64,000 nucleotides of DNA from Variovorax jilinensis (GCF_030316885.1 NZ_JASZYQ010000004.1:372001-436000); one strand, 5' to 3'; positions 1-9,169 are shown, counted from the first letter of the stretch. Made by a program: numbers and translations. The notes: generated by a model not told the origin, from the letters alone.

Positions 1-342
1 CAGACCGTGGCCCCGCGCTGGGCCGCCAGCCTCGAATTCGCGGTCAGCCGCGGCAAGCCGGGCCAGTTTCCCGCCGACGTGAAGGTGGTGGTGCGCGAGC
101 GCTACACCGGCCGCACCGTGATGGAGGCCGCCACGGCAGCGCCCGTGATGCTCGCGCGGCTCGATCCGGGCGCCTACGAGGTCGAGGCCACGCTGGCGGG
201 GATCACGATCGAGCAGTCGCTGACCGTATTCAACGGCCTGTCGTCGAAGGCTTCCTTCGTCTGGCCTTCGAACATCGACTTTGCGGCCGCGCTCGGCCTG
301 CCGCGCGCCGAGCAGCAGGCCGTCGCGCGCACGCGCGACTGA
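1..342 (+). CDS. C-terminal part of an unknown protein (partial)
   Basis: The reading frame is open from the first base and stops with TGA at 340-342, so the start lies before the window. The visible part is about 113 residues. It has a middle segment (VVVRERYTGRTV ... LARLDPGAYEVEATLAG) that reads like a small beta-sandwich of the carboxypeptidase-regulatory type, in which a parameter is followed by a 'PGxYEV' turn. No catalytic motif or membrane segment is visible. A GTG at position 7 could be a start but has no upstream sequence to judge it by. The function is not recognised; the fold suggestion is inference from the motif only. Confidence 0.5.
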   Translation, partial: QTVAPRWAASLEFAVSRGKPGQFPADVKVVVRERYTGRTVMEAATAAPVMLARLDPGAYEVEATLAGITIEQSLTVFNGLSSKASFVWPSNIDFAAALGLPRAEQQAVARTRD

Positions 343-512
343 TCCGTCGCCGGTTCCGAGGACTGTTACTCGGTTCGGGGTCGCAGTCGCGCGGCGGCCG
401 CGCCGCCCGCGTGTGAAAATTCAGTGCTGCCCTCGCATGGCACGCACCTTGAATACAGGTGGCGTCATTCGCACATGGTGTGTCCGGGCACCGCCCGACT
501 TCCTAGGCCCCG

Positions 513-1697
513 ATGCCGCTTCGCTCCCTGATCGTCTTCACCACGCTGCTGCATGTCTACATCGGCCTGCGGCTGCTGCCTGCGCTCGCAGGCGTCGCCT
601 GGGCCTGGCCGTTGCTGCTGGCGGCGCTGGTGGTCTCGGCCGCGACCATGCCGTTGCCCTTCGTCGGCATGCGCTCGGGTCGCGAACGGCAGCTGGCAGA
701 CGGATGGAAATGGATCGGCCTGATCAGCATGGGCTGGTTCTCGTCGATGGCGGTGCTCACGCTGGTGCGCGATGCCGGGCTGCTGCTGGGCTGGCTTGTC
801 GAGCTGGCCACCGGCCTTGCACTGGACGGCGAACGCTGGCGCTTCTGGACCGCCGCCGCGGTGCCGCTGGCAGCCTGCACCACGTCGCTGGTGGGGCTCT
901 TCAATGCGCGGCGCACCGCCAGCGTGGTGCGCGTCGACGTCCCGATCCGCGATCTGCCATCGGCGCTCGAGGGCTTCACCATCGCGCAGCTCAGCGACAT
1001 CCATGTCGGACCGACCATCAAGCGCGGCTACATCCAGCGCATCGTCGATGCAGTCAATGCGCTCGGCGCGGACATGGTCGCGATCACCGGCGACCTGGTC
1101 GACGGCACGGTGCCGGAGCTGCGAGAGCACATCGCGCCGCTGCGGCAGCTCAAGGCCCGGCACGGCACCTTCGTGGTCACCGGCAACCACGAGTACTACG
1201 CGGGTGCGCATGCCTGGATCCACGAGCTGCGCCGGCTCGGCCTGCGCGTGCTGCTCAACGAGCACGTGATCCTGCAGACCCGCAACGTGAAAGGTGCGCA
1301 AACCGACGAGGAGGTGCACGGCAGCGCGCTGCTGGTCGCCGGTGTGACCGACTACACGGCCGGCCATTTCGACGCCTCGCATGCGAGCGATCCGCAGGGC
1401 GCGCTGGCCGATGCACCGCCGCTGGTGCACACGCGCGTGCTGCTCGCGCACCAGCCGCGCAGTGCGCCGGCGGCGGCCGAGGCCGGCTACCACCTGCAGC
1501 TGTCGGGCCACACGCACGGCGGCCAGTTCTTTCCGTGGAACCTGTTCGTGCCGCTCCAGCAGCCCTTCACCGCGGGGCTGCACAAGCTGCAGGAGATGTG
1601 GGTCTATACCAGCCGGGGCACCGGTTACTGGGGGCCGCCCAAGCGCTTCGGGGCGCCGTCCGAGATCACGCTGCTGCGCCTCGTGCAGGCCGACTAA
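513..1697 (+). CDS. Membrane-anchored metallophosphoesterase
   Basis: 394 residues. The first about 130 residues hold three or four hydrophobic segments. A calcineurin-like phosphoesterase domain follows, with the family's metal-binding blocks in order: SDIH (about 161-164), TGDLVDG (about 192-198), GNHEYY (about 224-229), a later LLAHQP and SGHTHGGQ near 330-345. This is the arrangement of YkuE/YaeI-type enzymes, which hydrolyse phosphodiesters or lipid pyrophosphates at the membrane with a two-metal centre. The true substrate cannot be read from the sequence. The gene stands alone between an unknown gene and a minus-strand phasin. The ATG at 513 is the first in-frame start and leads straight into the first membrane segment. 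Confidence 0.85.
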   Translation: MPLRSLIVFTTLLHVYIGLRLLPALAGVAWAWPLLLAALVVSAATMPLPFVGMRSGRERQLADGWKWIGLISMGWFSSMAVLTLVRDAGLLLGWLVELATGLALDGERWRFWTAAAVPLAACTTSLVGLFNARRTASVVRVDVPIRDLPSALEGFTIAQLSDIHVGPTIKRGYIQRIVDAVNALGADMVAITGDLVDGTVPELREHIAPLRQLKARHGTFVVTGNHEYYAGAHAWIHELRRLGLRVLLNEHVILQTRNVKGAQTDEEVHGSALLVAGVTDYTAGHFDASHASDPQGALADAPPLVHTRVLLAHQPRSAPAAAEAGYHLQLSGHTHGGQFFPWNLFVPLQQPFTAGLHKLQEMWVYTSRGTGYWGPPKRFGAPSEITLLRLVQAD

Positions 1698-1724
1698 GGC
1701 CGGTCGGGCCCGGCGCAGCCGCCC

Positions 1725-2219
1725 TCAGGCCTGGGGCAGCGAGAGGCGGCGCGCGTTCGAGGTGGTCTTGGCGTGGATCGGCTTGAGGCCGCGCTGCATG
1801 ATGCGTGCGCTCGCGCTCGAGAGCTGGCTCACGGCTGCGGCTGACCGCGTGGCCGCGCTGCCGAAGGCCTCGGCATGGCTCACGGCCTGCGCGGGCGTGG
1901 CGCTGGTCGCCATCGAGAACAGCGCCACGCCGCTGCCGAGCCAGTGCTTGACGGCGCGGTTCACGAGCGCGAACTGGGTGGTGTGGATCTGGTTGGCCAT
2001 CGCGGCGCCGGATTCGCCGACGGCGGTGAGCTTCTCGTGGCTCATGAGCTGGAATTCCGCCATGTCGGCCTCGTTGGGCGCGAGCCCTGCCTTGGCCATG
2101 CGTTCGGTTCGCATCTGGATCACGGAGCCCGCCGACAGGAGCATCTCGTTGGTGGTCAGGGCCACGTCGACCCACAGCATGAGCGGGTTGAAGAAGCGCG
2201 GCGACGAGAAGCTGGGCAT
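1725..2219 (-). CDS. Phasin family protein
   Basis: 164 residues with no signal peptide or membrane helix, and a long amphipathic alpha-helical middle section (ANQIHTTQFALVNRAVKHWLGSG...) typical of phasins. Phasins coat polyhydroxyalkanoate granules and control their number and size. The sequence also has the family pattern of 'ML..E...' at the start and Ala/Ser-rich helices at the end (SHAEAFGSAATRSAAAVSQL). A second phasin-like gene lies at 40596-41087. No PHA synthase or depolymerase is in this window. A near-palindrome at 2284-2298, upstream of the start, is a candidate operator. Confidence 0.75.
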   Translation of the reverse strand: MPSFSSPRFFNPLMLWVDVALTTNEMLLSAGSVIQMRTERMAKAGLAPNEADMAEFQLMSHEKLTAVGESGAAMANQIHTTQFALVNRAVKHWLGSGVALFSMATSATPAQAVSHAEAFGSAATRSAAAVSQLSSASARIMQRGLKPIHAKTTSNARRLSLPQA

Positions 2220-2283
2220 GGGAAGGAAGCCTTTGGCTGACGGATGTGGCGATGCTCACACTATAGACCTGCGCAGCGCTTTT

Positions 2284-2298
2284 TGTTGCAGTGCAGCA
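2284..2298. promoter_or_regulatory. Near-palindrome upstream of the phasin gene
   Basis: TGTTGCAGTGCAGCA has two 7-base arms around a central G, with one mismatch between the arms. It lies 65-79 bases upstream of the minus-strand phasin start. Phasin genes are commonly controlled by the repressor PhaR through TGC-rich dyads, so this is a plausible operator; the assignment is inference. The other flank is the pagL-like gene, whose chosen start is at 2408. Confidence 0.35.
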
Positions 2299-2407
2299 TA
2301 CCAATGTGGCGCCGTCCTACCTTTCGGTACGACGAACTGCCAACTTGGTCCGGTGTCGGAATTTGCGATGCTTCTTGCATCTCTTTTCAACACGGGCAAA
2401 ACCAACA

Positions 2408-2980
2408 ATGTCAATGCCGTTTTCATGCGTCCGGTCGCTGCTGTGCGTCGGCTGTCTGACGCTCCCACTGGTGGTATCCGCCGCGCCCGAAGACCGCGAG
2501 CCCGGCGTCTACATCGACCTCGGACAGGCACCCCACAGCAACGCGGACACCGATTCGCTGACGCTCGGCGTGGTGGTTCCCTGGACCCGGAGGCAGTCGG
2601 TCCAGGGCGGCGCGCTGTCGTTCTACTGGGATTTCTTCATCAGCCAGTGGCGCGCGCCGCGGCCCGACAACATGGACAAGCGCAGCTACACGCAGATCGG
2701 CGCCATCGCCAACTGGCGCTATCGCTTCAACCAGGGCGATTCGCCGTGGTTCGCCGAGGCCGGCGTCGGCGCGACGGTGATGGACAGCCTCTATCACACG
2801 CCCGACAGGGACTTCAGCACCACCTTCCAGTTCACCGAGGTGCTGGGCTTCGGTCGCAACTTCGGCAGCCAGGGCGAGCACGAGCTGTCGCTGCGCCTTC
2901 AGCACTTCTCGAATGCCGGCATCAAGAAGCCGAACCCGGGAGAGAACTTCGTTCGGGTGCGCTACCTCTATCGGTTCTGA
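2408..2980 (+). CDS. pagL: PagL-like lipid A 3-O-deacylase (acyloxyacyl hydrolase family)
   Basis: About 190 residues from ATG 2408; the frame is open further upstream, but only from 2408 (or ATG 2414) does the protein begin with a clean signal peptide ending near SAA. The remainder alternates polar and hydrophobic residues like an outer-membrane beta-barrel and ends in aromatic residues (YLYRF). The family's catalytic region is complete: LQHFSNAGIKKPNPGENF gives His166, Ser168 and Glu179 in the chosen numbering. PagL removes the 3-position acyl chain of lipid A in the outer membrane, which lowers endotoxicity and alters permeability. The gene converges on a truncated DUF4130 frame that overlaps its last 59 bases. 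Confidence 0.88.
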   Translation: MSMPFSCVRSLLCVGCLTLPLVVSAAPEDREPGVYIDLGQAPHSNADTDSLTLGVVVPWTRRQSVQGGALSFYWDFFISQWRAPRPDNMDKRSYTQIGAIANWRYRFNQGDSPWFAEAGVGATVMDSLYHTPDRDFSTTFQFTEVLGFGRNFGSQGEHELSLRLQHFSNAGIKKPNPGENFVRVRYLYRF

Positions 2981-3623
2981 GGGCCACACCGAAAGCGGCG
3001 CGGTAGCCCACGAGGCCGTCGCCGTCGGGCACGCCGGGGCCGAATTCGAGCAGCTGCCCATCCCACCGCACGCTGCGTTCGGGCGTGAGCAGCGCCCAGT
3101 GCATCGGCGACAGCCGGCGCAGGAAGAAGGGCGCCATGGCCTCGACGATGTGGTGCTCGGGGTCGAACCATGCGAGCTGAAATGCGTCCTCGTCGGCAGC
3201 GCTGCCGTCGACCGTGTCGAATTGCGCGAGGTTCTTCATCTTCTGCATGTCGCGACGCACGGCCTGCGCCAGGTGCAAGGCCTGCAGCCGGTCGGCGTCG
3301 AGCGGATTGCGCTGCAGGCCTGGCTCGTGCACCAGCCGCCACAGCAGCCGATAGAGCAAGGCGAAGCGTTGCGGCGCGCTGTGCAGCAGCACCGTCTCGC
3401 ACAGCGTCATGAAGGATCGCGGCAGCAAGGGGTGCGGCGTGCCCGCGCGCTGTCCGCCCGCCGGACTCGCGGGGTCGCGCGAGAAGCGCTGCCTCGCGTG
3501 CCGGGCGTCCGCAAGCCATGAAACTTCGTCCGGTGCCACCAGCGCTGCGAGCAGCGCGCGCGCCTCGCGCCGAAACCCGATCGAATCGGTCTCTCCATCG
3601 AGGGTGACGATGTGCTGCGACAT
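2922..3623 (-). pseudogene. Truncated DUF4130 (UdgX-type N-terminal) gene
   Basis: 233-residue frame. Residues from 15 to about 195 match the DUF4130 pattern that usually precedes a uracil-DNA-glycosylase-like domain in UdgX fusion proteins: FRREARALLAA near the start, then WFDPEHHIVEAMAPFFLRR, LTPERSVRWDG and LEFGPG. In family members a further conserved stretch of DUF4130 and then the glycosylase domain follow. Here the similarity stops just after FGPGVPDGDG (near base 3045) and an unrelated tail runs to a stop inside the pagL-like gene. The start (ATG 3623) and the N-terminal half look intact. I read it as a remnant cut by a rearrangement. A functional short protein is possible but less likely. 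Confidence 0.6.
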
Positions 3624-3705
3624 GCAGCCAACTTAGGCGGCGCGATCGGGGCAGGCTGTAGGCGCTCAGGCGCAAAACGCAGAGGCCTGCGCTGGCGCGC
3701 CCGAC

Positions 3706-4683
3706 TCAGCGCTGCCGGCTGCGCAGCTCGGTCGCGACGTAGGCGATGGCGGCGATGGCGAGCGGCAGCAGGTAGTAGAGCGCCCGGTACGCGAGCAGCG
3801 CGCCCAGCAGCGTGCTCTCCGGCAGGCGATGGCCGAGCAGGGCCAGGAAGACGGCCTCGAGCACGCCGAGCCCGCCCGGCACATGCGTGATGACGCCGGC
3901 CACGGCCGCGACCAGCAAGACCGCGAGCACTTCGGTGTAGGGCAGCTGCTGCTGCAGCAGGCACCAGATCACGCCACCGATCACGGCCCAGTTGGTGGCC
4001 GACATCGCGAGCTGCAGCAGCGCCATGCGCAGCGAGGGCGTCTCGAGCGCCTGGCCGCGCAACTGCCAGGTGCGCCCGCGCGCCAGCGTGCACAGCACCA
4101 GGTAGGCGATGCCCGCGGCCAGCAGCGCGGCGCCCAGGATGCGCAGGCCGCCGCTGTCGATGCGCCAGTCGGGCGGCAGCGCCATCGGCCAGAAGCAGAA
4201 CAGCGCACCGGCGAGCCACAGATAGCCGAGCCAGTTGGTCAGCATGCTGAAGCCCAGCACGCGCGTGATGGTCACGTTGTCGAGGCCGAGCTTCGAATAC
4301 AGCCGATAGCGGAAGGCCACGCCGCCCACCAGCGAGCCGAGGTTGAGGTTGAAGGCGTAGCTGATGAAGGTCACGCGCATGACCACGCGCGTGCCGAGCC
4401 GATGGCCTGTCATGTGGCGGCCGAGCAGGTCGAAGGTGCTGTAGAGCAGCTGGCTGCCGGCTGCGAGCGCGGCGGCTGCCAGCAGTGCCGTGCGGGGAAT
4501 CTCCTGCAGCGAGGCCAGCACCTCGTGCCAGTCGATGTTGCGCGCCTGCCGCACGATCAGCACCAGCACGAGCGCGAAGAACAGCCCGGCACCGATGCGC
4601 CGCGCGAGGACCCAGCCGCCGTTCGAGCGTGGCGGCCGCAGCGCTGCAGCCGCCTGGCCCGGCGCCGGCGGGCTGGCCATCAT
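3706..4683 (-). CDS. ybhN: YbhN-family inner-membrane protein (lysylphosphatidylglycerol synthase TM-domain family)
   Basis: 325 residues with about eight hydrophobic segments and the family signatures SYAFNLNLGSLVGGVAFRYRLYS and THVPGGLGVLEAVFLALLG. This is the flippase-like membrane domain shared with MprF/AglD proteins (UPF0104), without the soluble synthase domain. It begins with ATG 4683, which overlaps the stop of the cardiolipin synthase gene as ATGA, so translation is probably coupled. The order EEP phosphatase-cardiolipin synthase-YbhN is the same as ybhP-clsB-ybhN of Escherichia coli, which supports a joint role in phospholipid handling. Substrate and direction of transport are not known. 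Confidence 0.85.
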   Translation of the reverse strand: MMASPPAPGQAAAALRPPRSNGGWVLARRIGAGLFFALVLVLIVRQARNIDWHEVLASLQEIPRTALLAAAALAAGSQLLYSTFDLLGRHMTGHRLGTRVVMRVTFISYAFNLNLGSLVGGVAFRYRLYSKLGLDNVTITRVLGFSMLTNWLGYLWLAGALFCFWPMALPPDWRIDSGGLRILGAALLAAGIAYLVLCTLARGRTWQLRGQALETPSLRMALLQLAMSATNWAVIGGVIWCLLQQQLPYTEVLAVLLVAAVAGVITHVPGGLGVLEAVFLALLGHRLPESTLLGALLAYRALYYLLPLAIAAIAYVATELRSRQR

Positions 4684-5942
4684 GCGGCGTCCGTTTGCGT
4701 GGCGCCGCCGCCCTGCGTTCGCGGCGCCTCGAGCGGCTTGAGCTTGGGCGCATGGCGCGGCAGCCAGCCGACCCAGGACGGATACCAGCGCAGGATGTGG
4801 AAGATGAAGAAGCTGCGCACCAGGCGCCAGCTGCTCCATTCGGCGAGATCCTCGGCCTCGATCCGCTTGCAGCTGTGCTGCATGAGGTGGTCGAGGCGTT
4901 CCGACAAGAGCGCGTTGAAGGCCTTGTCGCGCACGATCACGTTGGCCTCGAGGTTCAGCGACAGGCTCAGCGGGTCGAGGTTGCTCGAACCAACGGTGCT
5001 CCACTGGTCGTCCGCGAGCGCGACCTTGCCGTGCAGCGGTCGCTCGCAGTATTCGTAGATGCGCACACCCGCATGCAGCAGGTGGTGGTAGAGCATGCTG
5101 GCCGCCACCTTGACGATCGGCATGTCGGGCTCGCCCTGCAGGATCAGGCGCACGTCGACGCCGCGGCGCGCGGCGCGCCGCATCTCCTTGATGAGGCGGT
5201 AGCCGGGAAAGAAATAGGCGTTCGCGATCACGATGCGCTGGCGCGCGCTGCGAATCGCCGCCAGGTAGTGGCGCTCGATGTCGTTGGTGTGGCGGCGGTT
5301 GTCGCGCGTGATGAACTGCGCGGCGGCTTCGCCGGCCGGCGCGTTGGCATCCTCGGCCCTGGCCTTCAGGCGGCGCCGGAACCAGCTCGGCCCCTTGCCG
5401 CCGACCGCGATCGCGTGCAGCACGAAGCGGTGGATTTCCGACACGATTGGTCCCGCCAGCTCGACCGCATAGTCCTGCTTGGCCTTGGGACCGAAATCGG
5501 CCAGGTGATCGGCCGAATAGTTGATGCCGCCGACGAAGGCCAGCGTGCCGTCGACCACCACGATCTTGCGGTGCATGCGACGGAACACGTTCATTCGCTG
5601 GCCGAAGAAGCGCTTGCCCGGATCGAACACGCGCACCTTGACGCCGGCCCTGGTGAGCCCGGCCACGAACTCGGGCGACAGCGCAGGCGAGCCGAAGCCG
5701 TCGATCATGAGGTCGACCTTGACGCCCCGTCCGGCCGCTGCGCAGAGCGCCGCATGCAGGCCTTGGCCGACCTTGTCCTCGAACAGGATGAAGGTCTCGA
5801 CCACCACCTCGCGCCGCGCCTCGCCGATGGCCTCGAACACGCGCGGGAAGAACTCCTCGCCGTTCTCGAGCAACTCGACCCGGTTGCCTTCGGTCCAGCG
5901 CCGGCCGATGCGCGAGACGTCGTTGCCGGTGGCGTCGCTCAC
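4680..5942 (-). CDS. clsB: Cardiolipin synthase B (phospholipase D family)
   Basis: 420 residues from GTG 5942, chosen because it overlaps the upstream stop as GTGA and because the ClsB-type N-terminus ([20 protein letters not shown]) follows at once. Two HKD motifs are present: HRKIVVVD (124-131), followed by [10 protein letters not shown], and a later HGKVALAD followed by STVGSSN. These form the phospholipase D active site. ClsB-type enzymes make cardiolipin from phosphatidylglycerol and a second phospholipid at the inner membrane. There are no N-terminal membrane helices, as in E. coli ClsB and unlike ClsA. The downstream ybhN gene starts four bases before this gene's end. Confidence 0.9.
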   Translation of the reverse strand: MSDATGNDVSRIGRRWTEGNRVELLENGEEFFPRVFEAIGEARREVVVETFILFEDKVGQGLHAALCAAAGRGVKVDLMIDGFGSPALSPEFVAGLTRAGVKVRVFDPGKRFFGQRMNVFRRMHRKIVVVDGTLAFVGGINYSADHLADFGPKAKQDYAVELAGPIVSEIHRFVLHAIAVGGKGPSWFRRRLKARAEDANAPAGEAAAQFITRDNRRHTNDIERHYLAAIRSARQRIVIANAYFFPGYRLIKEMRRAARRGVDVRLILQGEPDMPIVKVAASMLYHHLLHAGVRIYEYCERPLHGKVALADDQWSTVGSSNLDPLSLSLNLEANVIVRDKAFNALLSERLDHLMQHSCKRIEAEDLAEWSSWRLVRSFFIFHILRWYPSWVGWLPRHAPKLKPLEAPRTQGGGATQTDAA

Positions 5943-6727
5943 AGCGCGATCTCCGCCACCAGCGGGGCATGGTCCGACAGGTGGGACCAGGGCTTGCGCG
6001 GCAGCACCACCGGCGAATGGACACCCGCATTGCGCACGTAGATGCGGTCCAGCGGCAGCAGCGGGAAGCGCGACGGGAAGGTGCGCGCCGCGCTGCCGGT
6101 GGCCTGCACGAAGACTTCGCGCAGGGCTGCACCCTGGGCCAGGATGTCGTGCGCCCGGCCGCGCCAGTCGTTGAAATCGCCGGCCACGATCAGCGCCGCA
6201 TCGGCAGGCACCTCGTCGCGCACGATGTGGCAGAGCAGCTCGAGCTGCTGCAGCCGGTGTCCCTCGGCCAGGCCGAGATGGGCGCAGATCACGTGCACGT
6301 CCACCGGCCGCGCGGGCAGCCGCAGAACGCAATGCAGCAGGCCGCGCTTCTCGGGTCCGACGATCGAGATGTCGTGGTTGCGGTAGTGCACGATCGGAAA
6401 CTTGGACAGCACCGCATTGCCATGGTGACCCTTGGGATACACGGCGTTGCGTCCGTAGGCGAACTGCGGCCACATGGTGTCGGCCAGGAATTCGTAGTGC
6501 GGTGCCTCGGGCCAGTTGTCGACCCGGCGGGAATGCCGCGAATGCGTGCCGAGCACCTCCTGCAGAAAGACCACGTCGGCGCCCACGGTACGAACCGCGT
6601 CGCGGAGCTCGGGCAGGATGAACTTGCGGTTGAGCGCCGTGAAGCCCTTGTGGGTGTTCACGGTCATGACCTTGAGCGAGGTCGGCGCGGTGGCAGCGGC
6701 GGCTGCCGCGTGGTTTTCGGGCTTCAC
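5939..6727 (-). CDS. ybhP: YbhP-like endonuclease/exonuclease/phosphatase family protein
   Basis: 262 residues from GTG 6727; the frame is open further upstream but reads as low-complexity, unconserved sequence there. EEP-fold motifs appear in order: [30 protein letters not shown] and a closing [10 protein letters not shown]. These provide the metal-binding Asn/Glu and the catalytic His/Asp of the family. It is the first gene of a three-gene overlapping operon with clsB and ybhN. In E. coli ybhP accompanies the same partners, so a role in phospholipid or phosphodiester turnover is likely; the actual substrate is unknown. Confidence 0.82.
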   Translation of the reverse strand: MKPENHAAAAAATAPTSLKVMTVNTHKGFTALNRKFILPELRDAVRTVGADVVFLQEVLGTHSRHSRRVDNWPEAPHYEFLADTMWPQFAYGRNAVYPKGHHGNAVLSKFPIVHYRNHDISIVGPEKRGLLHCVLRLPARPVDVHVICAHLGLAEGHRLQQLELLCHIVRDEVPADAALIVAGDFNDWRGRAHDILAQGAALREVFVQATGSAARTFPSRFPLLPLDRIYVRNAGVHSPVVLPRKPWSHLSDHAPLVAEIAL

Positions 6728-6932
6728 ATCGCTGTTGTAAGGCGCGTGCCGATGCGGCGCTGTAGGAACGCGCCACCTCCTGCCGTGGACTATGCGTGAC
6801 GGGGGCCGGCTCCTACAGGCAAGGCGGCCTGACCCCCACAGATGCGGCTTCGATGCGCTCCTACGGTGCATTCAGGGCTCGACGCAGGGCCCACCTTTCT
6901 TTTCAAACTTTCCAACGAGACAGGAGCCAAGC

Positions 6933-7373
6933 ATGAAGCAAGCACAACATCGATTCGCCACCGCCGCGATCCTCGCCGGCCTGATGGGTGTCGGCGGTAT
7001 CGCCGTGGCGCAGACGGCGCCCGTGGTGCCGGCACAGCCGGACCCAGCGGTCGCCGGCCAGGCCAGCACCAAGACGCCTGCGGGCGTGGCCAATCCGACG
7101 CAGCGGCCGGACGGCAGCATGCCGGCCTCGCGCGATGCCGTGAAGTCGGAGGCGCGCATCCACAACCGCAGCAACGCGACCAACAACGTGCCCAAGGGCG
7201 AGGCGACCACGACCGTGAATCACCAGCCCAATGCGATCCCGGCGCCTATGGGCGAGAGGACGCGGACCGAGGTGAGCCAGACCGGACGCAAGGTCAAGCC
7301 GCAATTCGGCAACAAGGGCGAGCGCCCTGAAGTACCAACCAACCCGACCGACAAGACCGGCACGCCGCAGTAG
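6933..7373 (+). CDS. Small exported protein of unknown function
   Basis: 146 residues from ATG 6933, preceded by a good AGGAG ribosome site. A signal peptide covers about residues 1-27 (hydrophobic core ending AVAQ). The mature part has low sequence complexity: it is rich in Pro, Thr, Asn, Gln and Gly, with repeated short T-P and N-K-G elements and no Cys. No domain is recognised. It is probably a soluble periplasmic or envelope-loosely attached disordered protein. The gene is followed at once by a strong hairpin terminator shared with the convergent Spy-like gene. Confidence 0.7.
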   Translation: MKQAQHRFATAAILAGLMGVGGIAVAQTAPVVPAQPDPAVAGQASTKTPAGVANPTQRPDGSMPASRDAVKSEARIHNRSNATNNVPKGEATTTVNHQPNAIPAPMGERTRTEVSQTGRKVKPQFGNKGERPEVPTNPTDKTGTPQ

Positions 7374-7416
7374 TTGTGGATGGTGCCGCCGCTGCAAGGC
7401 GGTAGGCGGCAAGCAA

Positions 7417-7451
7417 GAAAGCCCCCGGTGCCTGATGCATCGGGGGCTTTT
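7417..7451. terminator. Bidirectional rho-independent terminator
   Basis: AGCCCCCG (7420-7427) pairs with CGGGGGCT (7441-7448). Runs of A before and T after make a GC-rich stem flanked by AAA/TTTT on both strands. It lies between two convergent genes and can serve both. Confidence 0.85.
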
Positions 7452-7471
7452 GCGCATGGGCCTCGGGCTTG

Positions 7472-8080
7472 TCAGCTCTTGGCAGCGGGCGGCCGCGGGT
7501 GGTGATGCCCGCCCGGGCCCCCGCGATGGCCGGGACCGCCGTGGCCGCCCGGGCCGAAGCGCGGCATGGCCTCGGCATCGAAGGTCTTCTGCTGCTCGGG
7601 CGACAGCGCCGCATAAAGGCTGCGCGTCGCGTCGGCGCGCTTGTTCATCGCGGCATTGCGCTCGGCCTGGCGGGCCTGCATGCGGTCCAGGCGCTGCGGC
7701 GTGGTGAGCTTCGCGAACTCGGCGCGGTCAACGCTTGGCTGGCCCGCCGCAGGACGCGGCGGCGGCTGCAGCGCGGCCGTGAAGCTGTTCCATGCGCTTT
7801 CCTGCGCCGGTGCCAGCTTGAGCTTGTCCTTGAGCTGGGCCAGGTGCTGGGCGCGGCGTTGCTGCATGCGTTCCATGCGCTGGGCGGGATCGACATGCTT
7901 GCGCTCGGCATGGCGGCGTTCGGCGCCCGGCGCCGCTGCAGCGGGTGTTGCGGGCCTGGCGTCGGCGGCCGGGGCCGTCGTCGGTGCGGTCAGCGGCGCC
8001 TGCGCGAAGGCGCCGGAGCAGGCGAAGGTGGCCGAGGCCAGCAGACCGGCCCAGAGAAGGCTTTTGCGGGACGATTTCAT
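7472..8080 (-). CDS. Spy/CpxP-type periplasmic protein (LTXXQ repeats)
   Basis: 202 residues from ATG 8080. A signal peptide ends near AFAQ. An Ala/Pro/Thr-rich linker follows, then charged helices with two LTXXQ-like motifs, LAPAQESAWNSF and LSPEQQKTFD. The C-terminus is a Gly/His/Pro tail (GGHGGPGHRGGPGGHHH) that could bind metal ions. CpxP and Spy are stress-induced periplasmic chaperones or sensor inhibitors. The His-rich tail is common in proteobacterial homologues linked to metal stress. No adjacent cpxRA-type operon is present, so regulation cannot be read here. Confidence 0.78.
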   Translation of the reverse strand: MKSSRKSLLWAGLLASATFACSGAFAQAPLTAPTTAPAADARPATPAAAAPGAERRHAERKHVDPAQRMERMQQRRAQHLAQLKDKLKLAPAQESAWNSFTAALQPPPRPAAGQPSVDRAEFAKLTTPQRLDRMQARQAERNAAMNKRADATRSLYAALSPEQQKTFDAEAMPRFGPGGHGGPGHRGGPGGHHHPRPPAAKS

Positions 8081-8205
8081 GACAGTGCTTCCTTTCGAAG
8101 AAGCCTGCCGCCGATGGGCAGCAGGTGAAGGGAAGTGTGGGCGCGCCATGTAACGCGGGCGTGAGCCGCGGATGAGCTTCGGTAAAGAACGGTGAACGGC
8201 GGCGC

Positions 8206-9108
8206 TCAGCCCAGCTTGCCGTTCTGGAAGTCGTGCACCGCCTGCGTGACCTGCTCGCGCGTGTTCATGACAAAGGGTCCGTACTGCGCGATCGGTTCGC
8301 GCAGCGGCTTGCCCGCGATCAGCAGCGCGCGCGCCGGGCTGTGGTTGGAGGCCGGCGCGCGCAGCAGCACGCCGTCGCTACCGGGCTCGTTGGCGAGGAT
8401 CGCCATGCGCTTGGTGGGGATCTCGGCGCTGCCGATGTAGAGCGACTCGCGGAACACGTAGACCAGCGCATTGCGGTCGTCGGCCAGCGGCTGCGCGAAC
8501 TCGGCACCGGGCGGCAGCGTGAGGTCGAGGTAGAGCGGCTCGGTGTGCGCGCGCTGCACCGCGCCCTCGACCCCGTGGCTGGCGCCCGCGATGACGCGCA
8601 CCTGCACGCCGGCCGGTGTCACGAACTCGGGGATCTCCGCGCTCTGGATGTCGCGGTACCAGGGCTCGCGCATCTTGTCGCTGGCCGGCAGGTTGAGCCA
8701 GAGCTGGAAGCCCTCCATGAGGCCTTCCTCCTGTTCGGGCAGCTCGCTGTGCACCAGGCCTCGGCCTGCGGTCATCCATTGCACGCCGCCGTTCGACAGC
8801 AGCCCTTCGTGGCCGGCGCTGTCGCGGTGCCGCATGCGCCCGGAGATCATGTAGGTGACGGTCTCGAAGCCGCGGTGCGGATGGCTGGGAAAGCCGCCGA
8901 TGTAGTCGCCCGGGTTGTCGCTGCCGAAGGCGTCGAGCATGAGGTAGGGATCGAGCCGCTGCTGCAGTGGTTGGTGCAGCACGCGCGTGAGCCGTACGCC
9001 GTCGCCGTCGCTGGTCGAGACGCCGGCGACGATCTGCTCGATGCCGCGCGGCTGCGCGATGGCGGCCGGCGTCACCGCGTGGCTGGGATGGGCATGGGGA
9101 GTGTTCAT
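8206..9108 (-). CDS. Pirin family protein
   Basis: 300 residues from ATG 9108. The bicupin pirin pattern is clear: DPYLMLDAFGSDNPGDYIGGFPSHPHRGFETVTYMI near residue 50-90, then a GGVQWMTAGRGLVHSE block. These supply the metal-binding His and Glu residues of the N-terminal cupin. Bacterial pirins act variously as quercetin-2,3-dioxygenases or as redox-sensing partners of other enzymes; which applies is unknown. The gene is on the same strand as the ABC operon that ends 61 bases upstream of its start, and it may be read through from it. Confidence 0.88.
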   Translation of the reverse strand: MNTPHAHPSHAVTPAAIAQPRGIEQIVAGVSTSDGDGVRLTRVLHQPLQQRLDPYLMLDAFGSDNPGDYIGGFPSHPHRGFETVTYMISGRMRHRDSAGHEGLLSNGGVQWMTAGRGLVHSELPEQEEGLMEGFQLWLNLPASDKMREPWYRDIQSAEIPEFVTPAGVQVRVIAGASHGVEGAVQRAHTEPLYLDLTLPPGAEFAQPLADDRNALVYVFRESLYIGSAEIPTKRMAILANEPGSDGVLLRAPASNHSPARALLIAGKPLREPIAQYGPFVMNTREQVTQAVHDFQNGKLG

Positions 9109-9169
9109 GGCCTGGACCTTTGCGTGGGGGCTGCGGTCGGCCATGTTGGCACGGTTGGGGCTTGCGTGC

